A stretch of DNA of 14,923 nucleotides from an uncultured Clostridia bacterium (GCA_934230055.1 CAKQEE010000012.1:1-14923), one strand, 5' to 3'; positions 6,986-14,706 are shown, counted from the stretch's first letter. Notes: a model not told the origin generated them from the letters alone. Numbers and translations are program-made.

Positions 6986-8191
6986 TTATATCCTTTTAAG
7001 TTTTTTTATCGCAAGAAACAGCGCGGTATTCTTTGCCGTTTCCGTTATTTCCTCTCTCGTACCGTCGAATAAAAATCTGTACACGTCTACGCCGTCTTTC
7101 ATTCCCACGGCTATAAAGCACAGCCCCACGGGCTTTGAGGAACCGTCTCCGTTAGGTCCCGCAAGCCCCGTCGTGGCGATTGCAAGGTCGGTTTCTCCGC
7201 CCTCCAAAAGCCCTACCGCCATCTGATAGGCAACCACGGAACTGACCGCGCCCTCTCTCACAAGGTCGGCGTGTTTAACCCCGAGTCTTCTTTTTTTGCT
7301 GATTTCGCTATACGCTACTATTCCTTCGTAAACCGCTTCGGAAGCGCCGGCGTTTTTCACTATGTCCGCAACCACTCTGCCGCCCGTAAAAGATTCCGCG
7401 GTGGAAACGCGCACCTTTTTAAGCCGCAACAGGTCGAAAAGCCTTTCCGATAAGCTTACGTCGTCCTCCGCGTAAATTCCTTCTTTAAGGTCGCCGACTA
7501 TAATTCTCACCGCTTCCGAACCGCCTTTTTCGGCGAATTTTTCAAACAAAAGCGAAATAGTCACGTCTCCGCAATTTTCTTTTATATCGTAGCCGAACCG
7601 CTCGCCCGATTGTTCTTTCGCCTTTTCCACGGCGGAAACGGCGTCTTTTTTATCGCCGCAATATTTAAGAACGAGTCTTTTGTATTTCAAATCGTATTTC
7701 TTTTCGAGATAAGGAAGAACGTATTTTTCGCACGCCTGCTTGAATTCCGCATCGCCTGCGGGCAGAGCCATAAGCGTAAACTCCCTGTCCTCCGTCATAA
7801 AGCCTTGAAACGCGCCGAGAATATTCGGCACCAAAGAGGCTTCCGCGGGGAGCTTTGCGTATTTTGCGGCGTTCTCTTCTTCCCCTCTGGCGCAAGCCGC
7901 CTTTGCAAAGCCGAGCGCGTTCTCGTTTTCCACGAGCGCGGTTGCGGAAAGGTCGCAAATAACTTCTTTTAAATCGAATTCCGCAACGTCGCCGCCCGCG
8001 ATGATAAGATTGTCGGCAACGTCTTTAAACCTCGTGAACGAATGGCGAAAAGAAGCTTCGTCCGAAGAGGGCAGAATTTCCGCGTACTCGACGGAAAACC
8101 CGCCGTTATACAAGGTGTCCGCATAAACGGAAAGCCTTTTCGTATCGAGTTCCGCCGCGGAAGATTTGAAGGTTATAAGCGCGTTTTTCAT
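6986..8191 (-). CDS. cinA: CinA-like protein with degenerate N-terminal domain and intact NMN-deamidase (PncC) domain
   Basis: CinA proteins usually join an N-terminal MoaB-like domain (COG1058, ADP-ribose pyrophosphatase) to a C-terminal PncC domain that deamidates nicotinamide mononucleotide in NAD recycling. The 401-residue length is normal. The C-terminal domain (about 245-400) is recognisable: AESFTGG (265-271, usually AESCTGG), GASEAVYEGIVAYSEISK with the Lys at 299, REGAVSS, TTGLAGPNGDG and KPVGLCFIAVG. The N-terminal part keeps only outlines such as LPAEASLVPNILGAFQGF. The usual GTELL, GGLGPTxDD and PGPPxE motifs read KSSAAELDT, GGDVAEFDL and LPAGDAEF, so that domain is probably not catalytic. 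ATG 8191 overlaps the pgsA stop in ATGA. A GGAAG lies close upstream. Position before recA is as in many Gram-positive bacteria, where cinA and recA are co-transcribed. Confidence 0.9.
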   Translation of the reverse strand: MKNALITFKSSAAELDTKRLSVYADTLYNGGFSVEYAEILPSSDEASFRHSFTRFKDVADNLIIAGGDVAEFDLKEVICDLSATALVENENALGFAKAACARGEEENAAKYAKLPAEASLVPNILGAFQGFMTEDREFTLMALPAGDAEFKQACEKYVLPYLEKKYDLKYKRLVLKYCGDKKDAVSAVEKAKEQSGERFGYDIKENCGDVTISLLFEKFAEKGGSEAVRIIVGDLKEGIYAEDDVSLSERLFDLLRLKKVRVSTAESFTGGRVVADIVKNAGASEAVYEGIVAYSEISKKRRLGVKHADLVREGAVSSVVAYQMAVGLLEGGETDLAIATTGLAGPNGDGSSKPVGLCFIAVGMKDGVDVYRFLFDGTREEITETAKNTALFLAIKKLKRI

Positions 8192-8769
8192 TTTTCTTCC
8201 GTTTTAAGCACCTTTCTGTTCTTTATAAGGCACTCCGCCCCCGAATAAACGGTAAGAAGAGTGGCTATTTCAAGCAGCGCGAGTCCTATTATATTCATAA
8301 CTCCGTAAGGCTCGGGCGTAACGTCTTTTCCCACGAGAAGAACCACTATCGCAAGGTCCTGCACGCAGGTTTTTATTTTGCCCGAAAAGTCCGCGGCAAG
8401 AACCGCTCCTTTGCTTGCGGCAACCATACGAAACCCCGAAATCATAAGCTCGCGCGCGAGAATCACCGCGACCGCGATAGAAGCGTACCACGGAAGTATG
8501 GGTGCGCTTTCTCCGCCCGAAACAAGCATAACGATAAGCGCGGTAGCCACCAGAACCTTATCCGCGATAGGATCCAAAAATTTGCCGAGGTCGGTTACCA
8601 TATTATATTTTCTTGCGATATGCCCGTCCAGAAAATCGGTAAACGCGGCAAGCGCGAATATCGCCGCCGAGATTATAAATCTGTACGGCACCGCTTCTAT
8701 AAAGAACACCGCCGCGAAAACGGGTATCATTATTATTCTTAAAACGGTTAATTTGGTAGGTAAATTCAT
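8188..8769 (-). CDS. pgsA: CDP-diacylglycerol-glycerol-3-phosphate 3-phosphatidyltransferase
   Basis: PgsA makes phosphatidylglycerophosphate from CDP-diacylglycerol and glycerol 3-phosphate, the committed step to phosphatidylglycerol and cardiolipin in the membrane. The 193 residues fit the family. The CDP-alcohol phosphotransferase signature D-x2-DG-x2-AR-x8-G-x3-D-x3-D is complete: D45, D48-G49, A52-R53, G62, D66 and D70. Hydrophobic helices lie around 8-25, 28-46, 72-85, 93-118, 134-147 and 157-178. The NLPTKLTVLRI N-terminus is characteristic. The start is ATG 8769, overlapping the rimO stop by 4 nt (ATGA), with ACGGAG (8777-8782) 7 nt upstream; a longer in-frame GTG start inside rimO is less likely. 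The tight coupling places it in the ftsK operon. Confidence 0.95.
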   Translation of the reverse strand: MNLPTKLTVLRIIMIPVFAAVFFIEAVPYRFIISAAIFALAAFTDFLDGHIARKYNMVTDLGKFLDPIADKVLVATALIVMLVSGGESAPILPWYASIAVAVILARELMISGFRMVAASKGAVLAADFSGKIKTCVQDLAIVVLLVGKDVTPEPYGVMNIIGLALLEIATLLTVYSGAECLIKNRKVLKTEEK

Positions 8770-10097
8770 ACTCTTTCTCCGTAAAGGTCGTAACACGAAG
8801 CCTTAGTTATTTTTATGGGGTAGTAGCTTCCGTATTCCACTTCGGAATCGGAAAAGAAATATATTTTCCCGTCTACTTCCGGCGCGTTGAAATAAGCTCT
8901 TCCGTAATAAACGAGCGCGTTCTCGTCAAAGCCTTCCGCAAGCACGTTGAAAACTCTCCCCACAAGCTTCGCGTTGTTTTCCCTGACGATTTTTTTCTGA
9001 ACGGAATAAAGCTTTTTAAGCCGCGTGGTTTTAAGGCTTTCTTTAAGATGCCCTTCGAGCTTGTCCGCAGGGGTATCTTTTTCTCTGCTGTACTTAAAAA
9101 ATCCCGCCGCATCGAGCTTCGCCGTTTTCAAAAAGTCTATAAGCGCGTTAAAGTCCTCTTCCGTTTCGCCGGGGAAGCCCGTGATGAAGGTAGAGCGAAT
9201 CGCTATGCCTGAAACCTCTCTGCGCAGTTTTTCTATAAGAGCAAGGTATTCCGCGCCCGTGCCTTTTCTGTTCATTCTTTTAAGAACGGAATCCGAAGCG
9301 TGTTGAAGGGGAACGTCTATATACCTTATCACCTTTGCGTTCACCGCCATTTCGTGAATCAGCTCTTCGGTGATATTTTCGGGATAGCAATACAAAAGCC
9401 TTATTCCCGAAACGTTTTTAAGCGAGGAAAGCTTTCTTATAAGCTCTGTAAGGGTAATCCTCGGCACAAGGTCCTTTCCGTAAGCAGCAACGTCCTGCGC
9501 GACGAGGATAAGCTCTTTCACGTCCCCGAGATTTTCCGCTTCCGCTATCAAATCTTCCGAGGGAACGGAACGATACTTGCCACGTATTTTGGGTATCAGG
9601 CAATAAGTGCAATGATTGTCGCACCCGTCCGCGATTTTAAGGTACGCATATCCGTCCGTTGTGAGAACGCGTTTCGTGCCGCACTCGCCCTTCGGCGCGC
9701 CGACCTCCGTCACCCGTTCGCCCGCCGTAATCCTTTCTATAACTTCATTTATTTTATCGTAATCGGAAACGCCGAGAAAGGCGTCCGCCTCGGGAAAGCC
9801 GTTTACCGTTTCTTTAAGGAACTTCTGCGGCAGACAGCCCGTTACGATAAGCTTTTTCGCGCTACCGCTTTTTTTAAACTCGGCGGCGGCAAGAATTTCT
9901 TCCACCGATTCTTTTCTCGAACTGTTAAGAAAAGCGCAGGTATTAACGATTATTACGTCCGCCTTTTCTACGTCGCCCGTAAGCTCGTGTTTTTCTTTGA
10001 TTTTTGCGAGCATTTTTTCGGAGTCCACGCGGTTTTTGTCGCAACCGAGCGAAATAACCCCTACGGTAAGCCCGTCTTTTTCAAGTTTTTCCGTCAT
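8766..10097 (-). CDS. rimO: Ribosomal protein uS12 methylthiotransferase RimO
   Basis: RimO is a radical-SAM enzyme that adds a methylthio group to a conserved Asp of ribosomal protein S12. The 443 residues are typical. The N-terminal MTTase domain holds its [4Fe-4S] cysteines at 19 (SLGCDKNRVDSE, which favours RimO over MiaB), 54 (NTCAF) and 88 (TGCLPQ). The radical-SAM cluster motif CxxxCxxC is C159-C163-C166 in ADGCDNHCTYCLIP, followed by IRGKYRS. FITGFPGE (304-311) is also conserved. A C-terminal TRAM domain covers about 376-440. ATG 10097 lies 91 nt after the ftsK stop; the gap holds a weak GC-rich hairpin without a T tract, so read-through is expected. The ribosome site is poor (AAGGA is 14 nt from ATG, with purines between). 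The stop overlaps pgsA. Confidence 0.95.
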   Translation of the reverse strand: MTEKLEKDGLTVGVISLGCDKNRVDSEKMLAKIKEKHELTGDVEKADVIIVNTCAFLNSSRKESVEEILAAAEFKKSGSAKKLIVTGCLPQKFLKETVNGFPEADAFLGVSDYDKINEVIERITAGERVTEVGAPKGECGTKRVLTTDGYAYLKIADGCDNHCTYCLIPKIRGKYRSVPSEDLIAEAENLGDVKELILVAQDVAAYGKDLVPRITLTELIRKLSSLKNVSGIRLLYCYPENITEELIHEMAVNAKVIRYIDVPLQHASDSVLKRMNRKGTGAEYLALIEKLRREVSGIAIRSTFITGFPGETEEDFNALIDFLKTAKLDAAGFFKYSREKDTPADKLEGHLKESLKTTRLKKLYSVQKKIVRENNAKLVGRVFNVLAEGFDENALVYYGRAYFNAPEVDGKIYFFSDSEVEYGSYYPIKITKASCYDLYGERV

Positions 10098-10188
10098 AAG
10101 TTTTCTCTTCGTCCTTTTTCGGAACGGTTACTTTCGGCGCGCGATTGCGCCCGCCTTACTTCCGTTTGCTTTTCGCCGCGAATTTTTA

Positions 10189-13100
10189 TCAGTACGAATC
10201 GGACATTTCTCCGAATTTTTCTATAAATTCTTCTCTCGAAATAAGCACCCTTCTCGCTTTGCTTCCCTCGTTGCCGGAAACGAAGCCCATTCTTTCCATT
10301 TTGTCCACAAGTCCGCCCGCTCTCGCATAGCCTATCTGGAACCTTCTTTGCAGTTGAGAGATGGAAACCGTTCCCGAATTTACCGCAAGCCATAAAGCCT
10401 TTAAGAAGAATTCGTTTACGCCGCCGTCTCCGTCGTCCTCTCCGCCGTCGTCGGAAGTCATAGCCTCCGTCTCTTTCGGACGAACGGATTTATCAAGGAA
10501 TTCCTGCAACTCATCGTCGAAATAAGCGGCGTTGTGTTCGATTATATATTTTACCACGGCGTTGATCTCTCTGTCGCTGATCCACGCGCCCTGATACCTT
10601 TCAAATTCCGACATCGAAGAATTTTTATAAAGCATATCGCCGTTGCCGAGCAACTTTTCCGCGCCGCCCTGTGCGAGTATCGTTTGCGAATCCGCAAAGT
10701 TCATAACTTTAAGCGCGATACGGGAAGGAAGGTTCGCCTTTATCGTTCCCGTTACTATATCCACGGAAGGACGTTGCGTTGCAAGAACGAGATGCACGCC
10801 CGCCGCTCTTGCCTTTTGCGCAAGCGCGCGGATTCTCGCTTCCATATCCTTTTTGCAGGTTTCCATAAGGTCGGCAAGCTCGTCTACTATTATAACGATA
10901 CGCGGCATTTTAGGCACCGTGTCGCTCGCCACCATTTTGTTATAACCCTCTATGTCGCTCACCACGTTTTCCGTACACGCGGCGAAAACGTCGTATCTGC
11001 GTTCCATTTCGTTATAAGCCCATTGAAGCACGGCTATCGCCTTTTGCGGCTCGGTGACTATTTCGTCTATCATAAGGTGCGGCAAATGCTCGTAGCAACG
11101 GAAGCCTACTCTCTTCGGGTCGATAAGAATCAGCCTTAATTCTTCCGGACTGTAACGCATTATAAGGCTTACTATCATAACGTTAAGGCAAACGCTTTTT
11201 CCCGAACCCGTCGCGCCCGCAACCAGATAGTGCGGTCCTTTCGCAAGGTTATCGGTAATCGCTTCGCCGACGATGTTTTTACCTATCGCAAAGGTGAGCG
11301 CGCCCGCTTTTTCGGGCTTGCCCGCCGCGCCCTCCAAAACTTCTCTTATTCCTACGGGTATCGGCGTTTTGTTCGCCACCTCTATTCCGACGAGGTTTTT
11401 GCCGGGGATAGGAGCTTCTATTCTTACGCCGCTTTTGGAAGCAAGACGCATACGCAGGTCGTCGTCGTAACCGAGAACCTTTCTTACCGAAACACCCGCG
11501 GGCATCATAATTTCGTATCTCGTGATGGAAGGTCCCTGAACGTAGCTTTGCGGAATCGCGTTTATATGGAACTCTTCGAGAGTTTGTTTTATAACTTCCA
11601 TACGCCCTTCGTGGTCCTCTTTCGGCGCGTTCACCGGCGCGGAATGAGCCTCTAAAAGGTCGAGCGGAGGTCTTACGTATTTTCTGTTTATCGGCGGCTG
11701 AACTTTTTCTTTCTTTTCGGATTCTTCTTTTGCAGAAGCAAAATCGTCCGTTCCGAAAGAATCTCTCGCCCCGTTTTTATCGGTAGCGGAAACGCTCGTC
11801 GCCGCGTTCCTTGCGGAAAGATTGCCGTCCGCGCTTACCCTGCTCGTAAAGCTTTCCTTTTCCGCGGAATTCTTTTTCTCGTCGCCGAAAAGTATTCTGT
11901 TCGCCCTCGGCTCCCTGATAACGCTCGAAACTCCCGCGTCCTCCGAATCGTCCTCGAAAAACGCTCTCGCGCTCTTGCCGCGCTCACCCGTTCTCGAAGA
12001 AAATCTTGCGGAATTCTCTTCCGAAAGGTCGTTCTGCTCTTTTTTATTATCGAAATCCTCGCCGAACAATGCGGAAGCTCTTTCCGCTCTTTCGGCTCTT
12101 TCCGCTCTGTCTATTCCGTCTTCCCTGTCCGCCGCGGAAATTCTTTCAGAACGACCTTGTATATCCGCTATTTCCGCAGACTTTTCGGCGAAAATAGCGC
12201 GCGGTTGCTCTCCGCCGTCCTTTCTTTCTCCCAAAGTCTCCGCAGAGCCGTTTTCCGAACGGATTTCGCTTATGCGGGAAGCCCTGCCTTCCGTACGGCT
12301 TGCAACGCGGTTTTCGGAAGAGTTTTCCGTAAACGCGCCGCCGAACGAGCCGCTCGTTCTTTCCCCGCGATCGGGCGAAGAAATACCCGCGGCTTCCGCC
12401 GCCTTTTTGGCTTCTTCCGCGGCTTTTAGTCTTTCCGCAAGGGTGGGTTTATAGTTCGCGGGTTTTTCCGCGGGATTCGGCTTAACCTCCTGCGCCGCGC
12501 CGTCTTTTTCGGCAGCGTTTTCCGCACCGCCCGCCGTGGCGGTAGCAGATTTATTTACTTCGGCAATGCCCGCTCCGTAGCTCGTTTTCCCCGCGAAGTA
12601 GCCGCCGTTTGCAACTTCTCCGCTTTGCGCAGTCGTTCTTCCGCTTGCGTATCTGTCCGCAAAAGAAGCGGAACGTCGAGCCGCGTCGTTTGCCGCGGCG
12701 TTGTTTCCGTCGTGTTCGCGGAAAGGAATGGGAGCGGAACTCGTATTTCCCTTTGCGCCCGCGCCTACCCCCGCGCCAACCGCAAAAGAGGGCTTTATCT
12801 GTGCGGAAACTTTCGTTTCTCCCGCGTATTTTTTAACCGTTTTGTCCGAATTAAGGTCGAGCTTCGGCGGAGTTTTAACGTATTCTATTTTTTTCTGCAA
12901 ATCGTCTTTATAAGAACCCGAGTAAGATTCCGCTGATTTGCCTACGCCAAGCCCGTTCTTTTCAAAATCGAGCTTTATCCCCGAAACCTTATCCGACTTT
13001 GCCATTTCCCTGCGCGTTTTCAGCTTGAAATCTTCCGGATTTGAAACGAAAAGCCTTTGATCGGAACGTTTTTCTTCAAACCGAACGCCTTCCGCGGGGT

Positions 13101-13743
13101 ATTCCTTCACCCCCGAAATAACGGGATTTACGGGAATTTCCTCCTCGGGCGAATAAGAGCTTCTCAGTTTCTTTTCGCGCGGTTCGGTTTTCGCCTTGCC
13201 GCTTTTAACAAAGTCCGCTATCGCGAAATAGGCGCACAGCGCGAAAAGCGCGCCAACTACCACGAGTCCGCCCGTAAACTGCATTATTTTTAAAAACGGA
13301 AACGCTATCACCGCGGTGCAAACCCCGCCCGCGGAAGCCGCGGTTATACCGCCCGCGCCCTTTTCGTAAGAAGAGGAAATATATTCCGCAAAAGTGTAGC
13401 CCGCGCCGCCTTTGTCACCCATAGACAACATATGCAAAAATGTTGCGAGAGCTATAAACGCAAGGGTTATAAGAGCCTTTCTTTTTGCCGAAAAGCCCGT
13501 TTTTTTATCGGTTATAAGAAAAATTCCCGCAACCTCGCCCCACGCGGTAAGCGCGTAAGCAAAATAACCGAACGCGCCGAACAAAAAATCGCTTATATAT
13601 TTACCGGGGGCGGAAAACACCTTTTCGCCGGTGATTAAACAAACCAAACAAACGGTGGTAAAAAGCACGAGAACCACGCCCAGCGTTTCCCTTGTGAACA
13701 CCGAGCGTTCCGTTTTACTTTTTTCCTTTCTTGTACTGTTCAA
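10189..13743 (-). CDS. ftsK: FtsK/SpoIIIE-family DNA translocase with very long linker
   Basis: FtsK/SpoIIIE proteins are septum-anchored hexameric motors that pump DNA through the closing septum. The 1184 residues are much longer than SpoIIIE (787). Four hydrophobic segments lie at about 20-38, 52-78, 89-106 and 140-176. A 500-residue linker (about 180-685), rich in Ala, Glu, Ser, Arg and Gly, follows. The motor begins near PPINRKYVRPPLDLL, with the alpha domain at about 710-800, Walker A GATGSGKS (843-850), Walker B RIVIIVDELADLM (948-960), and LATQRPSVDIVTGTIKANLPSRIA (987-1010). An acidic tether (1097-1108) leads to the winged-helix gamma domain (about 1112-1170), which reads sequence orientation motifs. 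The usual DPKMVEL reads DPKRVGF (875-881). The start is TTG 13743, chosen because GAGGTG (13749-13754) lies 5 nt upstream and no ATG is near; an inverted repeat covers this start. It is first in the operon, with its own promoter. Confidence 0.95.
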   Translation of the reverse strand: MNSTRKEKSKTERSVFTRETLGVVLVLFTTVCLVCLITGEKVFSAPGKYISDFLFGAFGYFAYALTAWGEVAGIFLITDKKTGFSAKRKALITLAFIALATFLHMLSMGDKGGAGYTFAEYISSSYEKGAGGITAASAGGVCTAVIAFPFLKIMQFTGGLVVVGALFALCAYFAIADFVKSGKAKTEPREKKLRSSYSPEEEIPVNPVISGVKEYPAEGVRFEEKRSDQRLFVSNPEDFKLKTRREMAKSDKVSGIKLDFEKNGLGVGKSAESYSGSYKDDLQKKIEYVKTPPKLDLNSDKTVKKYAGETKVSAQIKPSFAVGAGVGAGAKGNTSSAPIPFREHDGNNAAANDAARRSASFADRYASGRTTAQSGEVANGGYFAGKTSYGAGIAEVNKSATATAGGAENAAEKDGAAQEVKPNPAEKPANYKPTLAERLKAAEEAKKAAEAAGISSPDRGERTSGSFGGAFTENSSENRVASRTEGRASRISEIRSENGSAETLGERKDGGEQPRAIFAEKSAEIADIQGRSERISAADREDGIDRAERAERAERASALFGEDFDNKKEQNDLSEENSARFSSRTGERGKSARAFFEDDSEDAGVSSVIREPRANRILFGDEKKNSAEKESFTSRVSADGNLSARNAATSVSATDKNGARDSFGTDDFASAKEESEKKEKVQPPINRKYVRPPLDLLEAHSAPVNAPKEDHEGRMEVIKQTLEEFHINAIPQSYVQGPSITRYEIMMPAGVSVRKVLGYDDDLRMRLASKSGVRIEAPIPGKNLVGIEVANKTPIPVGIREVLEGAAGKPEKAGALTFAIGKNIVGEAITDNLAKGPHYLVAGATGSGKSVCLNVMIVSLIMRYSPEELRLILIDPKRVGFRCYEHLPHLMIDEIVTEPQKAIAVLQWAYNEMERRYDVFAACTENVVSDIEGYNKMVASDTVPKMPRIVIIVDELADLMETCKKDMEARIRALAQKARAAGVHLVLATQRPSVDIVTGTIKANLPSRIALKVMNFADSQTILAQGGAEKLLGNGDMLYKNSSMSEFERYQGAWISDREINAVVKYIIEHNAAYFDDELQEFLDKSVRPKETEAMTSDDGGEDDGDGGVNEFFLKALWLAVNSGTVSISQLQRRFQIGYARAGGLVDKMERMGFVSGNEGSKARRVLISREEFIEKFGEMSDSY
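11689..13206 (-). other. Low-complexity linker region of FtsK
   Basis: About 505 residues between the last membrane helix and the motor lack a recognisable fold. The N-terminal third is more varied (Lys, Tyr, Pro), the middle Ala/Gly-rich, and the last part a charged Arg/Glu/Ser/Ala mixture. It stays in frame, so it is translated, presumably as a flexible spacer at the septum. Confidence 0.7.
12077..12112 (-). repeat. 9-bp tandem repeat in the ftsK linker
   Basis: Four near-identical 9-bp units (plus strand GCTCTTTCC with small changes) encode RAE-RAE-RAE-like residues (about 545-556). The unit keeps the frame, so copy-number changes would only alter linker length. Confidence 0.75.
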
Positions 13744-13747
13744 GAAA
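13727..13747. repeat. Inverted repeat over the ftsK start codon
   Basis: TTTCTTG and CAAGAAA arms of 7 bp are separated by 7 nt. On the minus strand the first arm contains the spacer and the TTG start, so an mRNA hairpin would hide the start codon while leaving GAGGTG open. It could also be a protein-binding site. Confidence 0.5.
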
Positions 13748-13748
13748 A

Positions 13749-13754
13749 CACCTC
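13749..13754 (-). promoter_or_regulatory. Ribosome binding site that fixes the TTG start of ftsK
   Basis: GAGGTG matches the anti-Shine-Dalgarno sequence over six bases, 5 nt before TTG 13743. No ATG or GTG with a comparable site occurs before the first membrane helix. Confidence 0.75.
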
Positions 13755-13775
13755 GTAGAAAGTATTAGCCATTAA

Positions 13776-13804
13776 ATTATACCAAAAACCGCCTTTATTT
13801 ACAA
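13776..13804 (-). promoter_or_regulatory. Sigma-A promoter for the ftsK-rimO-pgsA-cinA-recA operon
   Basis: The minus strand has TTGTAA (13799-13804), a 17-nt spacer and a perfect TATAAT (13776-13781) preceded by TGG, an extended -10. The leader would be about 25 nt. It is the only clear promoter I see for the five-gene operon. Confidence 0.85.
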
Positions 13805-13933
13805 TGTATTTCGTAAAGAATTTAAAAATTATTTTGCGGCGCGGCTTTTCGGAGCGGAATTAAACCCGCTTTTATCGCAAAAGCCCCCTTTTTTTCGCTA
13901 AAATTCCTCACCGCAAAAAACCGCCGTTATTAC

Positions 13934-13967
13934 AAAAAATCGCGGGGGAAAACGCTCTCCCCCGCGA
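13934..13967 (-). terminator. Strong intrinsic terminator after the zinc-ribbon gene
   Basis: On the minus strand TCGCGGGGGA (13967-13958) pairs perfectly with TCCCCCGCGA (13949-13940) around an 8-nt loop, followed by six T residues (13939-13934). It lies 37 nt after the stop codon and isolates this unit from the ftsK promoter. Confidence 0.95.
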
Positions 13968-14004
13968 AACGGCTTTGCGCCAAAAAACGCTCGCCTTATC
14001 TCTT

Positions 14005-14706
14005 TTAGTTTTTGCCCTTATAAAGCAGTCTGCCGCACTGGTCGCAATCTATCACTTCGCCGTTTTTAAGTTTACTCATTTCGGACATAGGCAGTTCCAT
14101 ATTGCAAGCCCCGCAAACGTTGCCGCGCACCTCGTACACCACGGGGTAAATTTTGCCCGCGCGCTTTTTTTGGTAGCGTTCCATAAGCGCGGGATCCACC
14201 TTTTTGGCAAGCTCCCCCAGCTCCGCCTCTACTTTTTCGCGTTCCTCTTTTACGGAAGCTTTAAGCTCGTTATACTTTTTGCCGTTTTCCGTGTACTGCG
14301 CCTGCGCCGCTTTGGTTTCGCTTTTTATTTTAACGTAATCCTTAACCACGGAAGTCATTTCTTCCGAGAGCTTTTCCGCACGGGACATAAGATTTTTTAT
14401 TTTACCCGCAAGCTCTTCTATTTTTTTAAGAATATAGCCCGCTTCGGTATCGTCCTCCGCGCTTTCCACCGCGCGCACGAACTCCTGCTCCTGTTCTTTA
14501 AGCTTTTCCTGTTCGCTCAAAGCGTTCTGATATTCTTCCACCAGCTTTGCGGCGCGCGCGTCCAGCTTTGCCACGCTCTCTTCCACGCCGTCCAGATACC
14601 TTTTAGCGACGATAGCTTTCTTTCTTTCTTCGCTGCCCGAAAGCTCCTGCTCTATCTTGCGAAGCTCCGCGTCCTTTTTCTGATAGTTCAAAAGTTCTTC
14701 TATCAT
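14005..14706 (-). CDS. Coiled-coil protein with C-terminal C4 zinc ribbon (COG1579 type)
   Basis: This 233-residue soluble protein consists of a long helical hairpin and a zinc ribbon. Residues about 1-175 are Glu/Lys/Ala-rich heptads with few Pro or Gly, predicting an antiparallel coiled coil. The C-terminal ribbon has two CxxC pairs, C198-C201 (VCGACNMEL) and C221-C224 (DCDQCGRLLY). MERYQKKRAGK before the ribbon is typical of the family. Studied relatives include Helicobacter HP0958 and Chlamydia CdsZ, linked to RNA or secretion factors, but the general function is not settled and I assign none. ATG 14706 has AAGGAG (14717-14722) 10 nt upstream. It follows the Nif3-like gene by 44 nt, a frequent pairing in Bacillota, and ends at a strong terminator. 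Confidence 0.9.
   Translation of the reverse strand: MIEELLNYQKKDAELRKIEQELSGSEERKKAIVAKRYLDGVEESVAKLDARAAKLVEEYQNALSEQEKLKEQEQEFVRAVESAEDDTEAGYILKKIEELAGKIKNLMSRAEKLSEEMTSVVKDYVKIKSETKAAQAQYTENGKKYNELKASVKEEREKVEAELGELAKKVDPALMERYQKKRAGKIYPVVYEVRGNVCGACNMELPMSEMSKLKNGEVIDCDQCGRLLYKGKN

Noticed and set aside
6986..7010. TTGCGA-18-TATAAA as a promoter for recA
   Set aside because: The -10-like box is only about 8 nt before the ATG, so the transcript would lose the ribosome binding site; the bases are explained by cinA Lys codons.
8770..8796. Longer pgsA beginning at an in-frame GTG inside rimO
   Set aside because: The extra residues are rimO sequence in another frame, and ATG 8769 has ACGGAG at good spacing and the coupled ATGA overlap.
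10130..10160. GC-rich imperfect hairpin between ftsK and rimO as a terminator
   Set aside because: The stem is interrupted and no T tract follows on the minus strand.
9300..10226. Plus-strand open frame of 308 codons
   Set aside because: It is antisense to rimO over nearly its full length, basic and aromatic in composition, without a recognisable motif or ribosome site; it is a codon-bias shadow.
11822..12454. Ser/Leu-rich plus-strand frame of 210 codons
   Set aside because: It mirrors the Glu/Ala/Arg-rich FtsK linker on the other strand. The FtsK frame has membrane, motor and gamma domains and is real.
13696..13710. GAAC-N7-GTTC near the ftsK start as a possible LexA box
   Set aside because: The spacing is 7 instead of the 4 of Gram-positive LexA boxes, it lies within coding sequence downstream of the start, and it fits chance.
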